From Neckera pumila (taxonomy: Eukaryota > Streptophyta > Bryopsida > Hypnales > Neckeraceae), in assembly GCA_963969595.1 (NCBI GenBank), contig OZ018408.1, positions 45,447,022-45,511,021 of the forward strand: a stretch of 64,000 nt of DNA, read 5' to 3'. Positions 12,609 through 25,500 of this stretch are shown here, one piece after another. Position numbers and translations under genes: made by a program. The notes under the pieces were generated by a model, which worked only from the letters and a program-made list of their open reading frames with translations, had not been told where the DNA came from and did not search any database. Each line of letters opens with the position of its first letter. Within the stretch, counting starts at the first letter, position 1.

Positions 12609-13037
12609 TAGCTAGCTTCCCAAGATTACACCCGTATGGGTCATTTCGGGAAGTTACTGATCGACAGCAAAAAATGCAGGGATGGATGGAGAGTTCGTGC
12701 GGCGACACTCACATTCGACACCATAGCCAAACCTCGGAGCAACTGAATGGCAAAAGCTCACCAAAAAGAAGCAAAAGAGGCGGCTTGCACTCCGAACTAA
12801 ACGACGACCGGACGGTGGGGCTAATTTAAAACGACAGCTCCGTCTCCGTGAAGCTCCGTCGGAGCTGTTGTCCATTGGAAAGTAAAGTGCATGCAGCAAT
12901 TGCCAAGTGCACAGAGCTCCGCTTTCATTCCATCAGTCCAGACATTCCAGAACTGTGCTAAAGCTCCCATTGCCCAGAAAGCCACAACTGCCGAGAACAG
13001 CAATTTGGCCTCCCTCCCTGAATTCTCAACCGCCCAA

Positions 13038-13070
13038 ACGATTTCTAAATTTTTTCAAATTAGAAATCGT
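13038..13070. repeat. Short perfect hairpin
   Basis: ACGATTTCTAA and TTAGAAATCGT are inverted copies separated by a T-rich and A-rich loop of about 11 bases. It lies between a GC-richer block and the first exon-like block within T1. No function can be assigned. Confidence 0.5.
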
Positions 13071-13098
13071 AGTGAAGAATTCATATTTTTTTGCTCAG

Positions 13099-13584
13099 GA
13101 CACGGCTCTCCACTACTGTACCAGCTCATTTGCTCATCTGATCATGACGGTAATAAGGTATTTGTGGGGCAGGGATCATGTAAGTTACTGGATGTGGCAA
13201 AAGAGGAGAAAGTTCAGCGACGTTTTTCTGCTACAGCAACTCACTGACCTCCGTGGTGTAGAATTGTAGAACTGTGCATGAATTTATTCAGCGGTCAGAA
13301 GGTGCACGTAGTTGTGTTGTTTTTTAGAACTGGCCCTGGCAGATTCTTGCCAAGAATGGACTGGACTGGACTGGACTGGACAATTTGGGGACACAGTATG
13401 CCATGAGAGCATGGTCGAGTCTAAAGTACCGTACGTGTAGGTCAGTTTCATAAATAATTGTTTTTGAGAAAAGTCAAAACATTAGAAAAAATTTCAGGAC
13501 TTTGGAGAGCTGCTCCGCAGCCTTCCGAAGGACCCTGAAATAGTGTTTTTCGAGGCTGAAAAATTGTTCTTTGCCCTACTTAAG
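13099..13584 (+). pseudogene. Orphan exon-like blocks inside transposon T1
   Basis: Two blocks look like exons. The first, 13099-13157, is preceded by TTTTTTTGCTCAG and followed by GTATTTG. The second, 13498-13584, is preceded by AAAAAATTTCAG and followed by GTATGA. The second translates cleanly as 29 residues starting DFGELLRSLPKDPEIVFF and ending FFALLK, amphipathic and protein-like. If an ATG at 12891 opens a Ser/Ala/Thr-rich leader ending at a GT at 13069, phases can be made to agree through both blocks. I do not recognise the family. A gene fragment captured by the transposon is the simplest reading, but a chance arrangement is possible. Confidence 0.35.
13358..13382. repeat. TGGAC x5 tandem repeat
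   Basis: Five perfect copies of TGGAC lie head to tail between the two exon-like blocks in T1. It is a short simple repeat, probably from replication slippage. Confidence 0.85.
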
Positions 13585-14239
13585 GTATGACTTCTTCCAC
13601 AACACCCAAGCACAATCTATTCAAATATTCACAACCACAAGTTTGATAAAATGGGTTTCTTAATAAACTTTAACATGTGTTTACAACTTGGCAAATCCGT
13701 GTAGCAGTTTCTGCTATGACAGTGGCGCAGGAACCCAAATTTGCGAGTAATAATTTAAAAAAAAAAGTTTTTAAAAAAAAGGAAAAAAAAAAAAGTACGG
13801 AAGCTAACTGTTTTGGCGAGTGGGGCCATTTCGAGATTGACAGTCCAAGCTTGAAACTCCATACCTACTCGCAAACTGGAATCCTTCATATCTCTCACCT
13901 CATTAAACAAAATGGAGTGATCCAAACTTTTCCTTGTCTAAATAAATCTTTACAACCACTTTCGATTTTTCATTTTTCAAAAAGGTGATTTTTAAAGAAG
14001 TTTTTTGAGCTGCTCGGACTGCCCGCCAAATAACAAAAACTACATATCATGCAATAACTTTTTATTCATGTAGTCAAAAGTTATGAAAGTTGTTGGATCT
14101 TAAAGCTACTCCTTGGGCACATGTTGTGTGAAATTTTTAAAGGAAAAAAAAAAAATCCGTTCGTAGTGATCTACCCTAAAGTGCTATGTTGCCAAAAAAC
14201 AATGTTTGGTCGTTTAGGGGTTAAGCATTTAGGGGTTAA

Positions 14240-15320
14240 CCCTGGAAAAACGTTGTGAATACTAAGTGTCCGATTGATGACAAAGAGTCCTACACTGACT
14301 GCAGAACTTCAATCTTGAATTTTTATTGTTTAAGGTCTTGTGCAATAGTTTGACGTATAATGAGTACTTTTGGATTCTTTTAAGCAAATGATTCATACGG
14401 TACCAAAAGGATGATTTCCTTCATTGTGACTAGACTTCCTTTTAGGAGTAAGTTCCAAAATGAAGAAAAAATATACTTTCTTACTTGTAGTCAAGTGAAA
14501 ATTGCTATGAGTTTTCATGAGCTTTCAGACATATTTGAAATGTGCTTTATCTATGTCTATGGATCATACTATAGAAAGCTTTGCTATTCTAGTGAAGTTC
14601 AATTTGTAAAGGACCAAGTGTTCGTTCAATTGATACTTGAAAACTTAGATAGATTTCTATGAACTCAATTTTGTTCGGATGTTCATGAAATTCTGACAAA
14701 AGGTGTACACATGTCTCTCCTTAGTAAGGATATAATTTTTTTTCCAATTAGTTGCATGGATCAAAAGTTATGCAACCTAAAAAAATTTGGGCAATTTGAG
14801 CAATTTGGGCATCTTTGGGACATCTTTTACTAAAATCCTCGCTGGCTTTTGAAATTTGGCAATTATGTAATTAATAGAATATGGCCGGCATACGACTGAC
14901 TATCTCTAAAAAACAAACTTTAGTTCTCAAATCACATTCTCAGAGGAATCAAACTTTGTTAGCTATATTGATGTAGCTTTGAGAAAAAAACATTCAAGTC
15001 CTTTTAACTTCAAGTCTTATTGTCTTGCAATCTATGAAGTCAAAGATCTTGTAGGCAACGTGTAGGATATGCTATAGACCTCTTCTAGCATATCTTTCTA
15101 AATTGGAGTCTTTGATTGCAAATATGAACTCAAATTTGCAAATTCTTTTTTTGTGACAAATAAAAATTCCTGCATTTTTCCCCAAAGTAAAATCCACCTT
15201 GCTAGTCCCACTTTGTGGGACGGGTTTAACGTCCTCTGTAAATTACCATATCTCATACTAGCTGCAAGGCTACAATTGGTTAGACATGGTCAACGCCTAA
15301 TTGGAGGTGGCTAGAAACTT
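14240..15320. other. AT-rich intergenic DNA
   Basis: No gene is recognised. An 83-codon frame at 14411-14662 lacks any known motif. The stretch separates T1 from the M2 element and shows only low-complexity and short dispersed words. Confidence 0.4.
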
Positions 15321-15324
15321 CCAA

Positions 15325-15690
15325 CAAAGGTAGAAGCACCAGTTGTCAACCATGCCTAGTAGTACCCAACCTCTAGGGTGCACTATTTCCAACCTTAGGT
15401 TGGAAATCAAGTTTGGAATTTCTTTTTGTCCTTTTGAAGTTTGGGACTAATAAGGTTATGACACATGTCCCAAAGTAGTGAGCATTCTTGAATGATTGAA
15501 AATGGAAGACTCTAGACATTGGCTATTGGTGAAGAGCATTTTTTGGCTTCCAAAATTCACAATTTGAAAATTTTGCAATGGCCCCATATTTCCTATCTTC
15601 TTACATGGTAAAATTTCCACCACCTTGTACTGTACACAATTTGCTCCAAAATTGCATAAATGATTGACTACTGGTGCTTCTACCTTAGTT
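15325..15690. mobile_element. MITE family M2, copy 1
   Basis: The left end reads AAAGGTAGAAGCACCAGT and the right end ACTGGTGCTTCTACCTTAG, a nearly perfect terminal inverted repeat of about 17 bp around a 366-bp element without coding capacity. The related copy at 41703-42074 has similar ends and almost the same length. Confidence 0.7.
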
Positions 15691-16569
15691 CCTATAGAGA
15701 TTGTTCAAATCACTCCCTCCCGCCAGTTTGACTTGTATCAACTCTGAAAAGCATGTCATAGGCAGGATGCTAAACCAACAGGGTGAATCTACACTTCCAA
15801 TTTTTTATTTTTCACACATAAAAAAATTTGCAAAATTTGAATTCAAATTTGCAATTAGCTAGGGGTAGAGAACATAGGATTAACAGAGCACAAAATAGGG
15901 GGCTTTTCTACATTATCCCTCAAAATACAAAATTCTCCCTCTTTATCCTACTTAATGAGACAGGTTCAATGTCCTTACTTTCATAGTATCACAAGCGTTT
16001 AATTAAACAAGCCCTCAATTGGTCAAGTTACTTAACTAACAAACTCACTATATATTTTCATTATTTGCCATTTGTAGACTCATGAGTGAAGCTACTCTAT
16101 ACAATTATTTCAATATTTCTTGTCTTGTCGGTTGAAATGCTATGAACTTTGCTTTGCAAATATACCCGTGTCAAGGGCTTTCCAACAACACCAAGCGCAC
16201 TAACCTTGTCGGCCTGATTGTCTAAATTTTTTAATTTTTAGTCTGATGAAAAACTATAAAATTCATATTTCTCCCACTATTGATCAAAACGTGACAAAAC
16301 TTACTTTATACACCTCCCCTTTCCGAAGGGCTTTTCATTGACACTAAATATGTCTCCATTGGCCCAACGGTCTCCAAGTAGCATCAAAGTTATTTTTCCC
16401 TCTCTCTATGTTTTTCTCAATCTTGGGAAAAGAACATTGACTTTTATGAAAGTGCAAATAAGTGAGAGCAAGATATAAGCCAAAGGCAATCATTATGGAC
16501 TAGCATCCAATTCATATCCCTACTTTTGAATCCAGTTTTGCTTTCTAGCATCCTAATGTAGTAGCTAAA

Positions 16570-17000
16570 TATTATACACAATGTGCAATTAGGGTCTAAA
16601 AGGTTAGAATTGGATTGAAAAGTTACAATTTCATGAATTCAGTAAACACCACCATGCAGCTTTGACCTATGGCAAGAAGTCCCTACATTATTCCACAATA
16701 TAAAGGATTGCTTTGATTTATCAATAGATTGTGTAGGAAAATTATGAGAGCCACAATAGCATCCAACAAGGCAAGTCTAGTTCTCCCTTAGGGTTGACAA
16801 TGGTAAGCTATATGATTTTGCTTTGATTGCCTATAATGGGCATTTGTTTTTGAAAATGAAGCAACCAAAATACTTGTAGAAGATTCTATAATTTTTCATT
16901 TTTTAGCTCTTTTTTCTATGAACTCAATATTAAATGTAATTATGCACATTCACTCAATGGTCCACAATGGACTTCCTACCTGTGGGCAATTTCATTAAAA
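16570..17000 (+). repeat. Dispersed repeat R1, copy 1
   Basis: About 300-400 bp here resemble 52440-52735 in the same orientation, sharing TATGAGAGCCACA, GGCTATATG-like and TTTTGCTTTGA blocks and CTTCCTACCT near the end. Identity is moderate. No terminal repeats or protein were identified, so it may be a fragment of an older transposon. Confidence 0.5.
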
Positions 17001-17279
17001 TGACAATTTTCCAAGTGCCACTTTGACGGTGTGCCATTTTCACCATCTAGGAGGACATGTATAGATTTAGAACGGCTGTTTTGAACTATTTTCATGCCAT
17101 TTAAAAAAAATATTGCCAATTTAATGAAATTGCCACACCTGAATTTGGATCCCATCTACATAGGGTGAAATTGGAGGTGAAAGTAAAGAGCCAATTCCAA
17201 CTTGGAGCTTAGATGTCACAAAAGCAAAATAAAAATAAAAATATATATATTCTTTTTCTCTTAAACTCCTTAAATCTCC

Positions 17280-17632
17280 TAAGAGCATCACCCCCCACCC
17301 CCCAAACAGATGAGCTTGTTGGCCTACTTTGAAAAAATAGCCCCACCCGACCCCCAAAATGGATGACCTTTTGGAGAGGCCGACCCCAAAACCTGCTCTG
17401 GCTTGCAAACCAGGTAGGATAAAATCTCCATATCTTTGCATGTGATGTGGTGGCTAGTGGTTTGAGCTTCTGTACTCCAAGATTTTGGCTTATATGCACT
17501 TCAAGCTCTTTGGCCTCTTAAGAGGCCATGATGGGTGGGCTATTTGCTTTCTGTAGCCTGAAAAGTGGATGGCCACCCCCATTTGCAAGCCAACATTGAC
17601 ATGGTTGCTGGGCCGGGTGGTGATGCTCTAAG
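17280..17632. mobile_element. MITE M3 with GAGCATCACC ends and TAA target duplication
   Basis: The element runs from GAGCATCACC to GGTGATGCTC and is flanked by TAA on both sides (CCTAA before, TAAG after). Three-base TAA/TTA duplications are typical of PIF/Harbinger (Tourist-like) MITEs. The interior is relatively GC-rich and includes two frames without recognisable protein. Confidence 0.65.
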
Positions 17633-17639
17633 TTAAGGT

Positions 17640-18000
17640 ATCCTCATCCTTTTGCAACACCAACCATTTGCCACCAACTAGAATAAAGTTTTTCCATAGT
17701 TGCTCATTGACCCAAATATGACAACACATTTGCTCAAAGTCAACACTAGTTTTCAAGAGGAACCATTGGAAAGTTGAAGAGTTATTTGAAATAGCTAACA
17801 AGAGTTGAAGCATTTTGTACATCAAGAGGGTTTGATTAACTGTAGCTAATGTCCATATTAAGTGTTCCTATGACCTCAACTTTAAAAATTCATAATATGT
17901 TCATAAATATTCTAAAAATTCCCAAACCAATTACATTTCCTTTCTCTTTCACTTGTTCACTTGCTAACATTGTGATATGATATTTTTTCCAAATTGTGTT
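17640..18000. other. Intergenic DNA between MITE M3 and the glycosyltransferase 5' region
   Basis: No gene is recognised. The minus-strand frame at 17628-17825 shows no known motif. Confidence 0.4.
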
Positions 18001-19587
18001 CAGGGTTGCTGGTTGGAAAGAAAACTGTCTGTTTTAGGTGCAGATACCTCAATCACATCCCACCAAAAGCAGTACGACCGACTGCGACTGCAAGGGCTGG
18101 CGACGACCGACCCAATTAAGCTGACCCCGTGAGCCTGCTGTTCCCCCTCGCCAACCGAACGCGACGGCGCCCAAAGCGGCCGGAGCGACGCTGTTTCTGC
18201 ACAAGGCGGTGACACTTCACGCACGACTCGCAACCAACGCCGAAGTTAGTGAGCTCCCTAACTTATTAATCCACGCTAGCTCCCTAATCACCAGGCTAGC
18301 TCCTCGCAACTGGCACCATTGCTACGGTGGCCTACATGTACGCACTAGCAGCTTCCAAAAGTTTGAAAAATTTATGATTTTTGCCCCCAAACTACCATAC
18401 GTACGTATGTGCATATATTCCACCGACATGAAGTCCATCTCCCATTCCCCATCCCGCCCATTTAAACCCCTTGTCGCCAGCTTCCATCCGAAACATAATT
18501 GGTGCACAAGTCCCCTAAATCTGCAACTAGTGACAGAGTTAGTGCTTGACCCGATCGCCTGGCCGACTCGAGCGCTCCATCACAGGGACTACCGGCCGGG
18601 CCGCGCCGCGCGCACCTCAGGACGCTCAGGACGCGCGTCCCGAAAGGGAAGGTTTTCAGCTAGTTCGATTGGCCTCGATGTTTTGGTGGAAGATCGCCAG
18701 GAGCTTTGCATTGGGACTCTGGCATTTGTGCACGCGATGTGTGCGCGGACTTGAGGAGTAGCTAGTGCGGACGTGCGCTGCGAACTCGCTTAATTTTCGT
18801 AGTGATGGTGTGCGTGGGTTGATTTGGTGGTGCTGGTGACGAATCTGTGCCGGTTTGGTTAGTTTGTGGTTAGTAGACATTAGTTACTAGCTACTCGTGG
18901 GTTTGGGTTTGCAAAGTGCGTGGAAATGCTTTAGCCCCGGCTGTGGCTGCAGTGAGTCGCTTCCACATGTTTTGGGGGAACCTTCCCTCATGGTTTCTCT
19001 TGGTAATTCGTTTCGATCGCTAGCAGTGCGGGGGGAACTTCAACTGTAGTTAGTTTGGTTCGTGCTTACTCTCCTCGTTGCCTCTGTTTTAGAATCGGTG
19101 TTACAAGCGGTATGCGATCGAATCTGCGACCGCTTAGTGTTCGTTGGCTATGGGTTACTACTAGTCTGTTTGCTGAGTCGGTGAGAGTGCAAATTAATGG
19201 GGTTCCAGTGACTGTTGCTATACATTTGTCGGATCTTCACATGTATTCCGGTTTTGTAGGTTCCACATACTGGTATTCTTTTCTCAATCACTGCTCGGTG
19301 GACTTCAATTTAAGTTCGTTAGGTTAGGCTTTTCATTTCCGTCTGACTGTTTGGGATTTCGGAACTGGCATCCCAAATTTCACGACATTTTCAGTAGAGA
19401 GACAGCAATTCTCATTGCTAACTGTTGTTCGGAAGATCGAGATTCCGCATTTCGTGGGTTAAGTCTTTCGCAACGTTGCCCCATTTTCTGCAGTAATGAA
19501 GAAGCTCTTTGCATTTGGTAACATTGTCTAATTGTAACGTTGAAGAGCTAGTGCGTTCGATCGTTGGTTGTCCCCCGTCGCGGACAT
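18001..19587 (+). promoter_or_regulatory. GC-richer 5' region of the glycosyltransferase gene
   Basis: Base composition changes from AT-rich to markedly GC-richer at about 18020, as at the other gene starts in this window. A TTTAAA element lies at about 18460, and the long segment up to 19587 contains several upstream ATGs and in-frame stops. A long 5' UTR, perhaps with an intron, is likely. Short direct repeats of GCTAGCTCC and AGCTCCCTAA lie at 18250-18303. The exact transcription start cannot be read. Confidence 0.4.
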
Positions 19588-22500
19588 ATGCTTCCCGTTT
19601 CTAGACCCCCCATGACGAAAACGAAGCTCATGCGGCAGAGCCATAGCGTCGACTTCGACGCCATGAAGGCGTCGTCGCCTTACACAGATCTCATGGCAGG
19701 GCGGCTCTCCACCGATGGCGTGGACATGATCCCCACCACGGGGCGCCCCAGCTTGAGCAGCAACACCACGAGATCTTCATGGAAAACCAACGGCACCATT
19801 CGCATGGCTCTTCTGCTCACGTGCTTGCAGGTCAGTTTCGCAATTTACGCGACGTTCCTGCTCTACAGATCGCGCCCTGCTGTGCCGGATCTCGTGGTGA
19901 AGCCTGAGGGTGACTTCTGGTTGCCCAAGATTGGGAAGCTTTTCCCAAAATCGGGACAAGCAGGTGGAGGTCCCAATCAGCGGATGGTTCTGGAGTCGGG
20001 ATCCACGACCGCAGCGGCGATGGTAATGTCCGCCGAGGCGCAGAAGCTGGCGGTTTGCCAGAAGGAAGAACTTTCGTTTGAGCAGAAGAAGTCCAACAAC
20101 ACGAAGATGATTGAAATCAAGACCGGCCTGTTCAGGTGCGTGACTGAATTCCAGGCATCCACAATGTCACCTGACTCCTCTTTCTTTTTTCTTCATTTCA
20201 TAAAAATCTTAAGTGAGGCTGAACAAATGAAATTCCATGGCAAAGCTAAACACAGATCAAGAAACTAAGCTTCCAATCAGGATCTGGACAAACGACTTGG
20301 TTCTTTCTTGGCTCTTGAAATGTGAGGAAATTAGCTTCATTTTTGGCTCGTGAGACATGAGGGAATTAGCTCATATTCTGGCATTTGAAAACCTTGGCAG
20401 CTGCTGCGTGGTGACTGCAGCAGTTGATGACACTGTTCACATGGAGCTGGATTTAAGAGAAAAACATTTCAAAACATCAGAAATTCCACGGCTAAACAAA
20501 ACACAGATCAACAGCCAAGCCTTCAAACAAAGGCTGGACTGGCGACCTTGAAATGTGAGGAAATTAGTAAAGTTTTCGGCTCGCGAAACTTGAGGAAATT
20601 AGCTTCTATTTTGGCGTTTGAGGAACGTGGAAGTTGCTTGGAAAGCGGCTGTATTAGTTGATGGTACTGTTCACATGTCGATGGCTTCAAGAGGTTGTCC
20701 GATAATACTCTGATTCTCGAGAAATTAGCTTCGCTTTCGGCTCTTGAGGAAATGGTCGGGAATTTGGCTATTTGTTTAGTCGTTTATGGGACTGGTCATA
20801 TGCCGATGCATGCAACTATTCTAGGTCGTGCTGTCCGAAGCCATATGTCTGGGTTCTAGATCCACCGGAGCAGCGGGGATGGAAACTCACTCATACCGAT
20901 TTTCTAGTAATAGATGCATTGGGGAATTACTGTTAGTGTCGGAAATTTATAGTCTGTCTGATTTTCTTAGTCAATATTTTCACTTAAAATAAATCGTCAG
21001 CAGTTTGAATTTGGTGCAGCAGGGACACTTATGTACACCCTGCCCTCTTTAATATCAAGTCCAAAGTGCAGCGATTAGCGACGGAGTTTTGCAACAGCGT
21101 GTCGATCTAGTATCGATGTACATTTGTACATAATTTTTTGTCACGTCACAATTTGGTAATGAGACAATGATGTGAGTCTGAATTGGAAACGTATATGTAG
21201 AACGGAGAACAGAGGGTGTGATATAAGAGAAAGTGGTGCTAAGGAGATCTGGTTGCCACAGGCGTAATGTACATATACAGTGCATGTCAGCTCTCTTCTT
21301 GTCCTTCTCTTGTTCGGATTCTTTTCTGAAAATTTGAATGTTTTTGAGAGAAATGAAACCATTTCATTGCTTACCGTAGTACGGATACTTGTGCAAGTTG
21401 CACTGCAATGCAAGAGCCGCCTGAGACTAGCCAGCTGAAGAATGCACGATAGCTTTCAGTGGAACGATTTTTCTTTTTTCCTTGGAGAGTAGGTTTTGAG
21501 AAGCTCATGTGTGTCCCATTACGTTCTGGAAAACTCCATGTCACGAAGATTGACTGTCGCTAGTGATTCACGAAACCGCTTGCTGGAACGATGGTGAACT
21601 TTCAGGGAGGTTATGGAGTTTCAGGGGCAGAAGCGAGGCTGCGAGACCCTGGAGGAGCTCCTGGAGCTGCCATCGACAGGCGCCGTGGCCAAGGTGACGG
21701 TGATCCTGAACCATTTCCAGCGGAAGACGCTGTGCGCGCAGCTGGACGCGCTCCTGGAGCAGACGCTGCCGTTCCACGAGGTGTGGGTGGTGGCGTTCGG
21801 CAGCCCGGAGAGAGACAGTCTGCGCGCCATCGTGGAAGCGTATAACGACACGCGCATCAACATCGTGGAGTCCAAGTACGATTACCGATACTACGGACGC
21901 TTCCAGCTCGCGCTGCAGGTGCAATTTCGGATCCAATGCTTCTTTTTTGGCTTTATCATCCCCAGATTTCGACAAATTTGTGGCTCTAGCTAAAATGCTA
22001 CAAGAGATTTATTGAAAGAAAATGCCATCATAGACCTAGATTTGTTGAAAATGGTTTGCTTATCGACAAAAACTGTATGTCAGCTACCGAAGGAAGAAAA
22101 TCATTACGCAAGAATTGGTAGACTCCAGCAATTTCTTTGCAGCGAAAAGCAAAGAATGGGGAACAAGCCCTGTCCGGCTCCGATTTGAAGCTCTGACTCG
22201 CTTCTTGTTTGCGTTTTTAGGGTTTAGGTCTGATTTTGTTCCTTGTGCAGGCTGTAGGCGCGGATTTTGTGTACCTGGTGGACGATGACATGATTCCCGG
22301 CAAGAGGGTGCTTGAAATCTTGGCTCACACGGCCGGAACTGAGAAGTATCGAAACTCTGTTTTGGGCAGCATTGGTCGCATTCTGCCGTTCCGACAGAAG
22401 GACTTCAGTTTCCCGAGCTACCGGAAGACGGGCGTCCGAGAGGCGGGCTTGTACTTGCCGGATCCAGCTTACGACATTGTCATTGAGAGGATTGTGAAGG

Positions 22501-25500
22501 TGGACTTCTTGTCGAGTGGCTGGTTCCTCTCCGCGGAGTTGGTGAAGACCATTTTCATCGAGACGCCGCCGACCTTCTCCACCGGCGAGGATCTGCATCT
22601 CAGGTTAGAGCTGCGGGATGATCAGCATTGTCACGAGGAACGCTTGGTAGCATTTTCCTGATTGGAAATTGGCTATCTAGTTCTGCAATTTCTTCGTTCT
22701 TTTTCAACATCCTGTGTTTTTGAGTCGTAACCATTCCGATGTAATTGAGAAACGTTGAAATTGGAGCTGAGTTCGAAAGCAAGACGTTCTCGGACGCTTG
22801 CGTTTAGTAACTATGGTGATTAGAGCTGCAATTAGGTCAAATCTGGTGTCGAAAGCTTACTTTTGGATAGTAAGCAGCCTTTGATTGCTCTTTGGGTTGT
22901 GGTTTGTTTGCAGTTACCAGCTTCAGAAGTATCATGGCCACGGCTCCTTCGTAGTTCCGGTCGATCCGAACGACAAGGAAACCTGGGGAGACAAAGAGCA
23001 TCGTCTTGCCCAAGTGTCGGAGACGACTGTCATTCATAAACAAGTAGTGGAGGTGCGATCAACTCTTACCATCTGGGGTCCCATTTTGGTCTCTACGACA
23101 TTGATATAAGTCACTGCTATTGTGGCAACTGTGCAGTTCATTTTAGAGAAGGTCATAATATAGTGGTTTGAATGCATGTAGCTTTCTTTAGTCGCAGAAT
23201 AGGACTTTCAAACGGTTTGTTTTCTGTGGCACGGTTTGTCATCTAGTTGTTGATACAATAGTGCTGTAGTGAATGGTACGTCTGCGGAATATTCTAGTGA
23301 AGGTCATTTACGAAAAATGTCATCGTTGAGAGGTTTGATTGTAACATTCTGCAGTTTCTGTCTGGACCGTTGAAAACAGTTCGTTTCTGTGGCAGACTTT
23401 CGTGGTTTCTGATCTCGATGTTGGTGAATTTGCAGGTGCGGGACAATCAATGGTGGCGGGCATTCTCCAGGGGATACATAACCCAGTGGGCGGAGATGAA
23501 CCCGCAACGCAGCGACGCGTTCTTCTATGCGCACCGAGTCAGCGACGTCCAGGCTATGGCGCCCTTGTTGCAGAAGTTTCGCGGCACGCTTGGGAGGAAA
23601 GTGTACTTGGTCATCAGTGGAGGCGATTTCTGCTCGTGTGAGGAGGCTGCTCAAGTTCTAGGCTGGGCTCCTGCTTCGTGCAATGATCGCCGCTTCAAGG
23701 TCTTTGATCTCGAGGTAAGCACCGGAAGGCCCATGGTATAGGGATGCAAGAGGCTCTCTACCATGTATTTTATGTATTGCTTGGTCTTGTCCCACGTTTC
23801 AGAAGCATCCAAGAGCCTTAGAGTATGTCTTCTTTGGATGTAAAATGAGTAAGATGTGAAATGCTGAAGGGAAGGTCTTAATTACGAGCCTAGGCTACCC
23901 CCTTGATCAGTGAGTTGCTTGCGCCTACCATATTTCTCATGGAAGCATCTTCTCTGTGAGATAGATGTTGAACTCATTGCGTACAAGTCTTGTGTTTGGA
24001 TGATAGTTGCATTGTGAAAGGGTGTTTTTTCAACCCACATTAAAGGCATCTGGGTTCCCTGCCCGGCATACGTTTCGGAAGAGGCTGAACATGTGGCTGT
24101 GTGCAGGTGGGCTCAATTCACAGAGGGTTCTCGGAGACGCCATTCATTCAAGAAGTTTCGGCCTCCATGCGGGGTTTGATCCGAATGCACTCGCCCAGTC
24201 TGCTGATCACCGTGAACGATTTGCCGTCTGCCGTCGTGGATGCTTTGAAATTGGCCACCGCGCAAGCTGCTACCAACACCTCCCTCGTGCAGATTCCGCA
24301 CTCGTCGTTCCCTCATGCTCTCTGGATGGCCACTGTTCCTCCTGCATCACTTACATGTACGAATTCTCCCTAGGCTATGTTTTGAGGATTCCAATGCTCC
24401 CAAGCTTGTATTATTTGAATTTCGTATGAATAAGTGATGAATCGCTGAAGGTTGAAGTAGTAAGGTACTAGAGTCACCTGCCTAGAGTCCCCTTGAACCA
24501 TGAGTATTGCACCCACAATGTACCTCGTTGATTGTGTTAGAATGCATCGGTATTTCAGTACTCCTTTCAGGTCGCGTGTTTGGATGACTTGCTTTGGAAA
24601 CGAGTGCCTGGCATTCGTGTTGAAACGAAAAGCACCTCACACAAATCGGTTCCTTACGTTAATACGACGAAATCAGCTGGATGTTGATTTTCCCCTCTCT
24701 TACTGACGTTATTGTGGACGGCTAAACTGCTTCTTGAAATCTGACCGGGGTCGTTGAATGCACCTTCATCTTGGACCAGTTTGGAGCAAAATGAAGATTC
24801 AAATCAACATCATTACCCAGAACAGAGCCACGTCCCTGATGCGCTTGCTGCAATCTCTTTCCAATTCTCATTACCTCGGTGACACCATCGACATCTCGTT
24901 CAACGTGGACAGCGCTGTGGATAGCCCGACCTTGAATATGATTGATTCCTTTCAGTGGCCCTATGGGCAGAAAATTGTGCGCCGACGCATCATTCAAGGA
25001 GGTCTCATCAGAGCCGTGAGCGAGAGCTGGTAATTTCGGAAGCTTGTTCCTGTCTGTTCTATTGGTATATGTACATATTTTTTCTACTTCGATGAGTAAC
25101 GTCTTTATTCACTGTGATGTTGACTTACCCTACGTGCTCGAACTGAGAACAATTAGATCTAATAAGAATAGTACATACGAGTTCCTCTTCCGAAATATCT
25201 ATGCCGCTGATTCTTGTAGATAGTTCTTGGTCTTTTCATGAATCTATTCCACAATCTTCCTTGAAGTCTACTCAATGAATAAAGTGGAAGAATTGGTCTT
25301 TTCAAATACATTCATCATCTGGTGGATGGTTGAGCATTTAGGGGCTAAGATTCATGTGTTTGCAGGTACCCTGCTTCGGATGACGATTTCGGTCTTCTAC
25401 TGGAGGATGACATTGAAGTGTCGCCATTCTATTACATGTGGCTGAAGTACGCGGTGCTGCAGTACTACTACAACCCCAACGTGCACCTGCCGGAGCTCAA

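Larger units (their letters stand above)
10846..14224. mobile_element. TTAA-type DNA transposon T1 with about 245-bp inverted arms
   Basis: TTAA at 10846-10849 is followed by CCCCTAAAGGACCAAACA, and the other end reads TTTGGTCGTTTAGGGG then TTAA at 14221-14224. The left arm (10850 to about 11090) and right arm (about 13985-14220) are inverted copies over roughly 245 bp, sharing GGCAACATAGC, AAATTTCACACAACATGTG, AACTTTTGACTACAT and GGCGGGCAG. TTAA flanks and CCC-type ends are features of piggyBac elements and also of Sola3. No transposase is visible, so it is non-autonomous or decayed. It carries a nested M1 MITE (12371-12608) and a less AT-rich core (about 12650-13590) with exon-like blocks. 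A second AGGGGTTAA follows at 14232-14239. Confidence 0.72.

Noticed and set aside
12891..13269. Two overlapping 118- and 120-codon plus frames as intact genes
   Set aside because: They run through apparent splice sites, overlap in different frames and have no known domain. The region is described instead as exon-like blocks.
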